This document shows positions 6,002-12,137 of a DNA stretch of 12,137 bases, piece by piece. The stretch comes from JBGSZX01 sp964640545 (GTDB taxonomy: Bacteria; Bdellovibrionota; UBA2428): NCBI GenBank assembly GCA_964640545.1, contig CAZXHL010000076.1, forward strand, positions 1 through 12,137. Reading direction: 5' to 3'. The position numbers and the translations under genes were made by a program. The notes under the pieces are model-generated. The model was not told the DNA's origin. It saw only the letters and a program-made list of their open reading frames with translations, and made no database searches. How positions within the stretch are numbered: the first letter of the stretch is position 1; every line of letters starts with the position of its first letter.

Positions 6002-6939
6002 CAGCGACCTGATAGCTCAGACAAACCTGACCCTAGAGTCTTCGGACCTTCTTTAGTTTCCATCGAGTCTTCCGCGATGATCAGAGGATTGTTTTCAGCG
6101 CCAACCCAGTAGAGTCTCTTAACAGCAAACGATTTGAAAAGATTTGATTCGTATCTCTGATCAAACTGGGTCATCCAATATTTAGAATGCTTGTAGGTTC
6201 TGATGTTCGAAACTTCGACCTGGATGTATTTGTAGCGCTTATTCAAAGAAGCCTTATAGTTTTTCCACTGTGTTCGATTCATATTCTTAGATCGAAAATC
6301 TGGATGATAAAGCTGAATATACTCTTCCGTCATCTGACTTGACCAAGCTGTGGCCCATTCTTTAACTCTCTGCTCAAGTATTGAATCAGCATCTTGCAGG
6401 CCCCAATTGTTTCTAGGAAGCTCCTTATCCACAACAACTACGACGGTTTTGTTGGGGACGAACCAATTGACCAACTTCAAAATATTTTCGTTCGCAACGG
6501 CAACACAGCCTCGTGTATCGAAGCGCTTCAAAAGACGAGAATCGTCTTTAACACCATGAATCCAAATTCCAGAACCAGTTTGCTTGTTGATGCGATCAAC
6601 AGGATTTGGATAATTCAAAGCAATGCCTGCGGGCCCGTGCAAGGGCTTATACAATTGGGATTCACTCACCCTCCCAGTCGTGACATAAATTCCTTCAGGA
6701 GTCTTTCGATCCCCTTCGGCTATTTTATCCCCAGCATTAAAACCGGAAATGGCTGAATAAGTTTTAAGAATTTTCTTGGGCTCTAATACGCTTCTTAAGG
6801 AAAGTGTATTCGCCTCTTTGTTTACGAAGATATAAAACTCTTCCTGCGGAACAAAATCATCCTCTGCGTTTGCCAGATGAACTACGGCAAAAATCCCGCA
6901 GAAAACGAACAATAGATATGAATTGATTGAGCCCCGCAT
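6001..6939 (-). CDS. YkuD-fold peptidoglycan-editing enzyme with NTF2-like tail (Bd1075/Csd6/Pgp2 type)
   Basis: A 312-residue periplasmic protein with a signal peptide ending LANA (cut after 25). The YkuD domain spans about 33-171: GDRKTPEGIY (76-85), IWIHG with His128, and TRGCVAV with catalytic Cys145. The usual His before Gly-Cys is Arg143 here. After a linker, residues 190-292 form an NTF2-like domain (WATAWSSQM start, YHPDF, WKNYKASL). YkuD plus NTF2 is the layout of H. pylori Csd6, C. jejuni Pgp2 and Bdellovibrio Bd1075, which act as L,D-carboxypeptidases trimming tetrapeptide stems to tripeptides and setting cell curvature. I infer the same role here; a true L,D-transpeptidase cannot be excluded. 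It is the last gene of the envelope cluster, 35 bases after the LolC/E-like gene. AGGAG abuts the ATG, and a strong hairpin lies directly upstream. Confidence 0.86.
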   Translation of the reverse strand: MRGSINSYLLFVFCGIFAVVHLANAEDDFVPQEEFYIFVNKEANTLSLRSVLEPKKILKTYSAISGFNAGDKIAEGDRKTPEGIYVTTGRVSESQLYKPLHGPAGIALNYPNPVDRINKQTGSGIWIHGVKDDSRLLKRFDTRGCVAVANENILKLVNWFVPNKTVVVVVDKELPRNNWGLQDADSILEQRVKEWATAWSSQMTEEYIQLYHPDFRSKNMNRTQWKNYKASLNKRYKYIQVEVSNIRTYKHSKYWMTQFDQRYESNLFKSFAVKRLYWVGAENNPLIIAEDSMETKEGPKTLGSGLSELSGR

Positions 6940-6944
6940 CTCCT

Positions 6945-6975
6945 ATCCCATCTCAACACTACACTGAGATGGGAT
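6945..6975 (-). promoter_or_regulatory. Perfect 11-bp inverted repeat before the YkuD gene
   Basis: ATCCCATCTCA (6945-6955) and TGAGATGGGAT (6965-6975) are perfect inverted copies around a 9-base loop. On the minus-strand transcript the hairpin begins at the stop codon of the LolC/E-like gene and ends right before AGGAG-ATG of the YkuD gene. There is no T-run, so a simple terminator is unlikely. An RNA processing or stabilising structure, a control on YkuD translation, or an operator are all possible. Confidence 0.6.
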
Positions 6976-8120
6976 CAAGAGCGCAGCGTCTCCGAAATGG
7001 AAAAATTTAAGGCGCGCTGAATTGGAAAAAGAGTAGAAAAATATGAAAGCCCCAGAACAACCCCCATAGAGATGGCAACGCGAGTCCACTCCCAATCTAC
7101 GGGAACATTTGTTGAATAGTAGAAGCTAGGCAGTGAGATCACATTTTCTAGCGCATAACAGACTAAGAAAGACAAAATAACTCCTGCAAAACCTCCTACA
7201 GCACCAATAACTACACCCTGAATGAGAAAGAGCTTTCGAAGATCGCCCGCTCTCGCTCCTAGAGCCCTCAACAAGGCTAGCTCCTTCAGCTTCTCAGCCA
7301 GCCTGACTGAGATAGCCATGTAAAGCGCAAAGCTAGATAGAATAAGCACGAATACAACCGCCAAACTCATCACCGTCTTCTCCAGCCGAAGCGAATACCA
7401 AAGCGCCGAATCCACATCTTCCCAGCTCTTAAAATTCATGTTGAGCGACGAGCTCAATAACTGAGCCACGTCTCCAGCCGTTGCCGGATCCTCAAGTCGA
7501 ATGGCAATCCACGAAAAGCTATTGTCTAACTCTAACCATTCGCTCAGGACTTCTCTCGATAGGATTATAGGAGCGACGATATCCCCGGTAGAATCATCAG
7601 CGTATATTTCATTCACCCGAAGAGATAACGGAAAACCTTTCAAGTTCCAAGCCGAGCGGAGTTTGATGACGTCTCCCTCAAGCACCGTCAAGCGTTGAGC
7701 CAGTGAACTAGGAATGTTCACCAATTGATCTTGCCCATTCACCTTCTTTAAAACACTACTGCCCTCGACGACCCCTCCAGATTGACGGCTTCGTCCGGTC
7801 TGTGAGACCGTAAACTCTACCAAGGCCTCCGAGCGCAAGGTCAACTCCAGGCTTTTCAGGCCGGGAAGCAATTGCCAAATCTCTTTCTCGGTCGCTTCGG
7901 CATTGGCCCGGGGCCTCTCCTCCCAGATCACATGGGGCTTAAACTCGAGGACTCGATCTTTGATCTGACTTTGCATTCCTGACATGACGCTAGTGATGGT
8001 GAGCCAAGCAAAGACCGACAATCCCAAACCTGCAAAAGCAAAAACATTCATCCAGCGAACAGCTTTTCTAGATTTTGCACCCGAAAGGTGTCTCATCGCC
8101 AGGGAAAACTTCCAATTCAT
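6975..8120 (-). CDS. LolC/LolE-like ABC transporter permease
   Basis: A 381-residue inner-membrane protein of the LolC/LolE (lipoprotein release, FtsX/MacB-fold) family. The N-terminus has the family pattern: LAMRHLSGAKSR, a transmembrane segment at about 26-46, then SVMSGMQSQIKDRVLEFKPH (44-63). A periplasmic domain covers about 65-245. The FtsX domain follows, with membrane segments near 247-270, 297-325 and 346-366. Between the first two lies the cytoplasmic coupling stretch EKLKELALLRALGARAGDLR (276-295), and the protein ends PIQRALNFSISETLRS. LolCDE uses ATP to pass outer-membrane lipoproteins to LolA. No LolD-type ATPase and no second permease lie beside it, so it may act as a homodimer with an ATPase encoded elsewhere. 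The ATG at 8120 has no ribosome site; TTGATT (8158-8153) and TGAAAT (8135-8130), 17 bases apart, could be a promoter ending 9 bases before it. Confidence 0.86.
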   Translation of the reverse strand: MNWKFSLAMRHLSGAKSRKAVRWMNVFAFAGLGLSVFAWLTITSVMSGMQSQIKDRVLEFKPHVIWEERPRANAEATEKEIWQLLPGLKSLELTLRSEALVEFTVSQTGRSRQSGGVVEGSSVLKKVNGQDQLVNIPSSLAQRLTVLEGDVIKLRSAWNLKGFPLSLRVNEIYADDSTGDIVAPIILSREVLSEWLELDNSFSWIAIRLEDPATAGDVAQLLSSSLNMNFKSWEDVDSALWYSLRLEKTVMSLAVVFVLILSSFALYMAISVRLAEKLKELALLRALGARAGDLRKLFLIQGVVIGAVGGFAGVILSFLVCYALENVISLPSFYYSTNVPVDWEWTRVAISMGVVLGLSYFSTLFPIQRALNFSISETLRS

Positions 8121-8129
8121 TTGAGAGTC

Positions 8130-8158
8130 ATTTCAGCACTCGCGCACGCGACAATCAA
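8130..8158 (-). promoter_or_regulatory. Possible internal promoter before the LolC/E-like gene
   Basis: On the minus strand, TTGATT (8158-8153) and TGAAAT (8135-8130) lie 17 bases apart in the 81-bp gap after the MCE gene, the largest gap in the cluster. Each has 4 of 6 consensus bases. The spacer is a GC-rich near-palindrome (CGCGTGCGCG). If used, the start site would be only a few bases before the ATG. Confidence 0.28.
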
Positions 8159-8201
8159 GCCATGGCGAACAAAAGCTCAAGAAGATACAATCAGAATAGA
8201 A

Positions 8202-9074
8202 CTAGTCCTTTTCGGAAGCCGTTTTTCTATCGGCTTTGGAACGTTCTTCTTTGATTTCTTCAACGCCAGACCGGAGGAAGTAGCTTTTCTGCATAGCTTG
8301 GAGAGTGATCACACTTTCTTTCACAGCATTCACCAGATCCGGCATGGCCTGCCTCATTTCCCCTGACATATCATTCAAGTGAGGAAGCAAGGTGTTCATT
8401 TGAGCTAAGGTTCTTTGCAAATCGGAGCTAGCATTAGCCATATTAGAAAGAAGCTTCTTAGAATCTTTCGTCACAAGAACTTCTTTGCGAATACTACGAA
8501 CATCCATAGATAGCTCCTCAACACTTTTCAAAGTTTGATACATTTGCTTGTAGAGGTCTGTAATATTGCCATTGTCTCCACCTGCTGCATCGACAAGAAG
8601 CTTCATCTGCTCCATCAAAAGGTGGAAAGTTTCGAAGTAAGCAGACATTCGTCCCCCACTAAGAAGATCGACAATCTCCATCGTCTTATGTCCAGTCAAC
8701 GTGCTACCAGGTGTAAGCGGTCCTAAACTTGGCGTTCCCGGATCCAATTTAATAACCCGTTCCCCAATCACAAAAGCTCTCTCCGCAGAGGCCGTCGTGT
8801 CTGCATGAAGTTTTTCCGAATAACGGCGTAGAACCTCAAGTTTGACCTCGATCTTTCCATCCTCAGTCAACTCAACACTATCGACATCACCAACCTTAAG
8901 CCCCATCAGAAACACAGTCGTTCCTTCTGAAATTCCACCAGCATCCTCAAAGATCACATGAAAGGTATCTCTAGGCATAAACCACCCCTGTCTCCAGGCA
9001 GCACCGCCGACCAAAGCAAAGAAAAAGAGCATCGCGCTAAAAGTAAAAACGTATACAGACTTCATATTCTTCAT
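8202..9074 (-). CDS. mlaD: MlaD-like MCE-domain protein
   Basis: A 290-residue substrate-binding protein of a lipid transporter. It has one N-terminal membrane anchor (about residues 7-27) followed by a single MCE domain at about 37-115. The domain contains FEDAGGISEGTTVFLMGLKV (42-61), GDVDSVEL, and a final strand ending GERVIKLDPG (104-113). Residues 140-255 are mostly helical and could form a long coiled bundle. The tail is a charged Lys/Glu-rich segment. MlaD-type proteins form hexamers on the MlaE/MlaF core and carry phospholipids across the periplasm. The long helical part resembles MCE proteins that span part of the periplasm more than short E. coli MlaD (inference). Its start overlaps the stop of the ATP-binding-cassette gene by 4 bases (9071-9074), showing translational coupling. 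Confidence 0.9.
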   Translation of the reverse strand: MKNMKSVYVFTFSAMLFFFALVGGAAWRQGWFMPRDTFHVIFEDAGGISEGTTVFLMGLKVGDVDSVELTEDGKIEVKLEVLRRYSEKLHADTTASAERAFVIGERVIKLDPGTPSLGPLTPGSTLTGHKTMEIVDLLSGGRMSAYFETFHLLMEQMKLLVDAAGGDNGNITDLYKQMYQTLKSVEELSMDVRSIRKEVLVTKDSKKLLSNMANASSDLQRTLAQMNTLLPHLNDMSGEMRQAMPDLVNAVKESVITLQAMQKSYFLRSGVEEIKEERSKADRKTASEKD

Positions 9075-9892
9075 GCCACATCGATCTCCAAATCTTTGAT
9101 GGTTTTCTTTATTTTTTTCCAGCGCTCTGTCTCCAGCTGCTGGACAAAATGACTTCTAAAATTCTTCCTATAGCCAGCCTTGTGACCATCAAAAACCATC
9201 TTGCCGTCCTCAAGCACCACCCAGCGATCACACAAAGAATCTGCGAGAATCCAATCTGCGGTCGAAAGTATCAAAGTTTTTTGAGTGCCCTGAATGAGTT
9301 TTGCAATCGCGGCATCGAGATAAGACCAAGCCTCATCATCAAGTGAGTAGCTAGGGTTATCCATCATAAGAATTGAAGGTTTCGTTAAGAACGCCAAACA
9401 AAGCGAAGCCAATCTCTTTTCAAGAGGATTTAGCTCAGCAGGTCTTTTGTCTAGGCATTCCAAAGGCATCCCGAGGCTTGCAGCCACTTCTCGAGGAACA
9501 CGAATAGCACCTTGCTTTAGACCATCATTGTGATCTCCATACTTAAATCGGAAAAGCGTTTCAAAGCATTCCCCGATGCTGACGTTTGAAATCAAAGCAT
9601 CACTCTGCAAGCTAATTCCAATTTTTCTTCGAAAGTTTTTTGAAAAGATATCTCTCCAAGGATCTCTGTCCTCTCTACAGGGAACATTTTCGCCATCTAC
9701 CTGAATCTGACCGGACTTCGGGGCTTCCAATCCACTCAAGACTCGCATTAATGACTTCCGATATTCGACATCGCTGCCAACAATCGCGACTTTTTCACCT
9801 TTAGCAATCTTAAGCTCAGAAAGGAATCTGAGATTGTTATCCCGCGCGCGTAACGTAACGCAATTGAGATCAAAAATTAGAGATGAGCTCAT
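9071..9892 (-). CDS. MlaF-like ATP-binding-cassette protein, probably unable to hydrolyse ATP
   Basis: A 273-residue protein with the ABC ATPase fold layout but broken motifs. Where Walker A (GxxGxGKS/T) belongs it has GSDVEYRKS (39-47): one residue too many and no second or third Gly, though Lys46-Ser47 remain. The Q-loop Gln96 is kept in ISLQSDALISNVSIGE (93-108). The LSGGQ signature is replaced by LNPLE (154-158). Walker B reads SILMMDNPSYSLDD (173-186): Asp178 is kept but the catalytic Glu is Asn179. The D-loop SLDD is kept. The H-loop His is Ala212 in LSTADW. The gene overlaps mlaE (9889-9892) and mlaD (9071-9074) by 4 bases each, so it is coexpressed and under selection as an intact frame. 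In a normal Mla system MlaF powers lipid transport; here a structural or regulatory role is inferred. Confidence 0.85.
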   Translation of the reverse strand: MSSSLIFDLNCVTLRARDNNLRFLSELKIAKGEKVAIVGSDVEYRKSLMRVLSGLEAPKSGQIQVDGENVPCREDRDPWRDIFSKNFRRKIGISLQSDALISNVSIGECFETLFRFKYGDHNDGLKQGAIRVPREVAASLGMPLECLDKRPAELNPLEKRLASLCLAFLTKPSILMMDNPSYSLDDEAWSYLDAAIAKLIQGTQKTLILSTADWILADSLCDRWVVLEDGKMVFDGHKAGYRKNFRSHFVQQLETERWKKIKKTIKDLEIDVA

Positions 9893-10674
9893 AACCCGAT
9901 CCCCCCAAAAGAAAAATCGAGAATCACAAAATAATAAAACAAACTCGTAAAAGCCTGAAAGGCAAAAGTCACGAGAAAGGAATACACCACGGCCTGGGTC
10001 GTAGCTTGCGGGACTTCATAAGATCGTCCGGAAGTTCGAAGCCCTACAAAAGTAGCAAGCAAGAAGATTCCAAAACCGGCACCTAACGATTTGAGGGTAA
10101 AGATCACCACATCAATTGGCGACAAGGTGTGCAGAATATCTAATACGAATTTTGACAATGGCATCGACACAAAGAGTTGGCCGAAAATAAACCCTGAGAC
10201 TAAAGCCACAGCTACAAAGTGAATACAAAGCAAGAAAACTGAAAAAGCACCGCCTAAGACACGCGGAAGCACCAAATAGCTGAGAGGAGAAACACCAACG
10301 GATTGCAGCAGCTCAATTTCACCATTGGCTTTCATCGACGAAAGTTCAGAAGCGACCGCAGAAACGGATCGTGAGACCACAATAAGAGTTGTGAGCAAGG
10401 GGCCTAGTTCTCGAATAATCGCAGCGACCAATAAGGGCCCCAAAGCATTTCCGCCGCCAAAGCGCTGCAATTGAGCCGTACTCTGTGCCACGGTCATAAT
10501 CCCCACAAACAAGGCTGCAATACCGACCAAACGAAATGACTGAGCTCCCGTAAACTTTAATTGTCTCAAAATCACCATTCGCACATCTCTACGCTGAAAT
10601 ACCTTGTCTTCCCGAGAGGAGCGAAACAGCTCTCCGAGGTAGCTGGTAAAAAATACGAGAAATGAAGGAGTCAT
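9889..10674 (-). CDS. mlaE: MlaE-like permease of the MCE transporter
   Basis: A 261-residue inner-membrane protein, the standard MlaE length. An amphipathic N-terminal stretch (about 1-40) precedes five or so hydrophobic segments. The conserved MlaE core is at 88-140: RELGPLLTTLIVVSRSVSAV, then ASELSSMKANGEIELLQSVG, then SPLSYLVLPRVL. Family members usually have GRVGxxIAAELGTM and TEQIDAL here. Several glycines have become serines and the EQIDAL stretch is EIELL, in the region that contacts MlaF. This parallels the decay of the ATPase. MlaE dimers form the lipid path beneath the MCE hexamer. The ATG at 10674 has AAGG almost touching it, an unusually short spacing. It is the first gene of the cluster, and its stop overlaps the next start (ATGA). 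Confidence 0.9.
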   Translation of the reverse strand: MTPSFLVFFTSYLGELFRSSREDKVFQRRDVRMVILRQLKFTGAQSFRLVGIAALFVGIMTVAQSTAQLQRFGGGNALGPLLVAAIIRELGPLLTTLIVVSRSVSAVASELSSMKANGEIELLQSVGVSPLSYLVLPRVLGGAFSVFLLCIHFVAVALVSGFIFGQLFVSMPLSKFVLDILHTLSPIDVVIFTLKSLGAGFGIFLLATFVGLRTSGRSYEVPQATTQAVVYSFLVTFAFQAFTSLFYYFVILDFSFGGIGL

Positions 10675-10696
10675 ACCTTAATTTCGGTAGATTCTG

Positions 10697-10704
10697 AGTA
10701 TAAG
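10697..10704. promoter_or_regulatory. Overlapping divergent -10 elements between mlaE and the Omp85-like gene
   Basis: The plus strand reads TATAAG (10699-10704) toward the Omp85-like gene and the minus strand reads TATACT (10702-10697) toward mlaE. Both match 5 of 6 consensus bases and share four positions. The whole gap between the two start codons is 41 bp. No strong -35 hexamer is visible on either side. If both are used, polymerase could occupy only one at a time. Confidence 0.4.
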
Positions 10705-10715
10705 ATGAGTGGGAA

Positions 10716-12035
10716 GTGTCCTTTATTACAAAGTATCTGCGTAGGTTTGGCCCCCAAATACTGCTCATCCACGCCCTCACGATTGCGCATAGCAGCATTG
10801 CCGACACGCAGGCCCCCTACTTCCCAAAGAACGCTTTCCCTAGCATTGATGAAACCAGCCAAGAAAACCAAACTGAAATCGGTGCGGACGATTCCCTATA
10901 CAAAGAAATCCAAGGTCTCGGAAAAGAAATTCAGGCTGGGGTAAAGAAAGTCGCCAAACGCAGGAATATGACCTGCTTTGGTGATCCCTGTATCCTGCAA
11001 GGGTTCCCGCTCATGTATAGCTTTCCCGACTCTGGTTTCTTTGGCGGAGTGCAAGCCAACATCACGAATATATCGAGGAGCGATCCCTACACTTACTCCG
11101 CCAACTTACGTCTCGTCAGATCCGACACGAGGCAATGGCTAATCCAGTCCAACATCGACATTCCTGAATTTAAAATTTTAGGACTTAAGCCCCGACTCAA
11201 ACTTCGCGGTGCCTTTTTTCGCAGTACTGAATTTGAATATTCAGGACAAGGGCAACGTTCCAAAGCACTAGCAGAAAGCGAACGTTCCCTGAGACGGTAT
11301 TCGCTGGAGGATCTACGAGGAGGATTCACGACCCTGATTCCAATAAACCTCTACAAAAAAGCAAAGTTTGGTACTTATTTTTCCTACGACTACGCCACCC
11401 TGGAAACGTCCAACTATTCCACATCAGGCTCTATCCTCTATGATGATCAGCCCTTCGGCTATGAAGGTGGAACGATTCGAGTCATTGGTGTCGGGCTCTA
11501 CTACGACGCCAGAGAAACTGAAGTTCTGACCCGTAGGGGCGAAATGCTCGAATGGGGTCTTCGCGCCGGAGTTGAAGAAAAAAGCAAAGCCACATCTTAC
11601 AGAATGACTTTTGTGGATCGTCGATACTACTCCGAGAATCGTTGGACTTTAGCGCATAGACTTACCTTGGATGGCATTTTTGGAACAGCGCCGTTTTGGA
11701 TTCTCTCGGGCGTCGGGGGCGTCGATCCGATCCGCGACGTTTCTTCTTCTGGAATCTTAAAAGGATTTCCGGGCGGACGCTTTCACGAAAAAATTAAAGT
11801 GATGGAATCCCTGGAACTTCGACTTCATCAAAATGATTTCGCAGCCCTCGGGCAACGCGGACAACTTTCGCTGATGCTTGCCGCACTAGATGCTGCTTTC
11901 TTCAACGAACTTTTTGCTTGGTCGTTTGGAACAGGCGTCGATTTATTCTGGAATAAAAGTTTCCTCACTCGCCTTTACTATAGCTACGGTCAAGACAACT
12001 GGGCCATCCGCCTTCGCTTCAACCAAGAGTTCTAA
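10716..12035 (+). CDS. Omp85-type outer-membrane beta-barrel without POTRA domains
   Basis: A 439-residue protein. The signal peptide ends SSIA (cut near 29). It is followed by a short charged helix-prone region (about 56-83) and a Cys87/Cys92 pair, then a barrel domain starting at GFPLMYSFPDSGFFGG (96-111). The bacterial surface antigen (D15/Omp85) pattern is seen in YYDARETEVLTRRGEMLEWG (262-281) and in ILKGFPGGRF (347-356). The latter sits where the Omp85 loop-6 motif (V/L)RGF/Y belongs, but with Lys349 in place of Arg. The chain ends in Phe (RLRFNQEF), as outer-membrane proteins do. There is no room for a POTRA domain, so it is not BamA or TamA itself. The start is GTG at 10716: an in-frame stop lies at 10701-10703, and the ATG at 10705 is in another frame. 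It is divergent from the MCE cluster and may serve the same lipid traffic, which is inference. Confidence 0.8.
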   Translation: MSFITKYLRRFGPQILLIHALTIAHSSIADTQAPYFPKNAFPSIDETSQENQTEIGADDSLYKEIQGLGKEIQAGVKKVAKRRNMTCFGDPCILQGFPLMYSFPDSGFFGGVQANITNISRSDPYTYSANLRLVRSDTRQWLIQSNIDIPEFKILGLKPRLKLRGAFFRSTEFEYSGQGQRSKALAESERSLRRYSLEDLRGGFTTLIPINLYKKAKFGTYFSYDYATLETSNYSTSGSILYDDQPFGYEGGTIRVIGVGLYYDARETEVLTRRGEMLEWGLRAGVEEKSKATSYRMTFVDRRYYSENRWTLAHRLTLDGIFGTAPFWILSGVGGVDPIRDVSSSGILKGFPGGRFHEKIKVMESLELRLHQNDFAALGQRGQLSLMLAALDAAFFNELFAWSFGTGVDLFWNKSFLTRLYYSYGQDNWAIRLRFNQEF

Positions 12036-12137
12036 GCGATTCAACTGTGCGCGGTAAAAAGTGGAAAGCCTCAAAAGCTCGAGTTCTCAATCATTCTAAA
12101 TATTTGGATTTGTTACTCAGGACAGGGGGAGCGCAGC

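Noticed and set aside
10705..10944. ATG-started 79-residue frame overlapping the Omp85-like gene start
   Set aside because: It runs in a different frame from the barrel, ends early and encodes a low-complexity basic peptide. The signal peptide and barrel are in the GTG 10716 frame.
11977..11988. ACTATAGCTAC inside the barrel gene as another copy of the 14-bp repeat
   Set aside because: It is a single 11-base match inside conserved coding sequence (TYR-TYR-SER-TYR codons), best explained by chance.
12036..12137. Terminator or new gene at the right edge
   Set aside because: No clear stem with a T-run and no open frame with a start are visible in the last 102 bases.

Overview
The window looks like chromosomal DNA of a Gram-negative, diderm bacterium, most likely from the Bdellovibrionota (Bdellovibrio-like bacteria). 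This is inferred from gene content only. It holds an MCE/Mla lipid-transport cluster, a LolC/E-type permease and an Omp85-type barrel, all of which need an outer membrane. It also holds a YkuD protein with a C-terminal NTF2-like domain, the architecture of the Bdellovibrio cell-curvature enzyme Bd1075. No taxonomic marker other than the RNase P RNA is present, so the phylum call is moderate at best. Nothing marks the window as a mobile element: I see no transposase, integrase, tRNA or CRISPR array.

Layout. 41-643 (+) encodes a small secreted phospholipase A2-like protein. It converges, with a 12-bp gap, on a CpaF/TadA-type secretion ATPase (656-1756, -), which follows a YqgE/AlgH-family gene (1816-2412, -). 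A 207-bp divergent region separates yqgE from a Glu/Leu/Phe/Val-type glutamate dehydrogenase (2620-3876, +). 3877-4202 holds two short repeated hairpins and a possible gene remnant on the minus strand. 4203-4742 (-) is a secreted protein of unknown function. RNase P RNA (about 4862-5270, +) has a well-placed promoter and a downstream hairpin. Next is a small secreted Cys/His/Glu-rich protein (5481-5939, +), then a 14-bp tandem repeat between convergent genes.

From 10674 down to 6001 on the minus strand lies an envelope gene cluster. Its order is MlaE-like permease, MlaF-like ATP-binding-cassette protein, MlaD-like MCE protein, LolC/E-like permease, and a YkuD/NTF2 peptidoglycan-editing enzyme. 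The first three genes overlap by 4 bp each and must be translated together. A strong hairpin fills the gap before the last gene. Divergent from the cluster is an Omp85-type beta-barrel (10716-12035, +) with no POTRA domains.

How they work together. The Mla-like proteins would form an inner-membrane complex moving lipids between inner and outer membrane. The LolC/E-like protein belongs to the lipoprotein-release family, the YkuD enzyme edits the wall between the membranes, and the barrel sits in the outer membrane. The most striking point is that the MlaF-like protein has lost nearly every catalytic motif of an ABC ATPase (Walker A glycines, signature, Walker B glutamate, H-loop histidine). 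Its reading frame is nevertheless intact and translationally coupled. The LolC/E-like permease also has no ATPase next to it. The cluster therefore looks like an MCE system with a non-hydrolysing ABC subunit, or one that borrows an ATPase from elsewhere.
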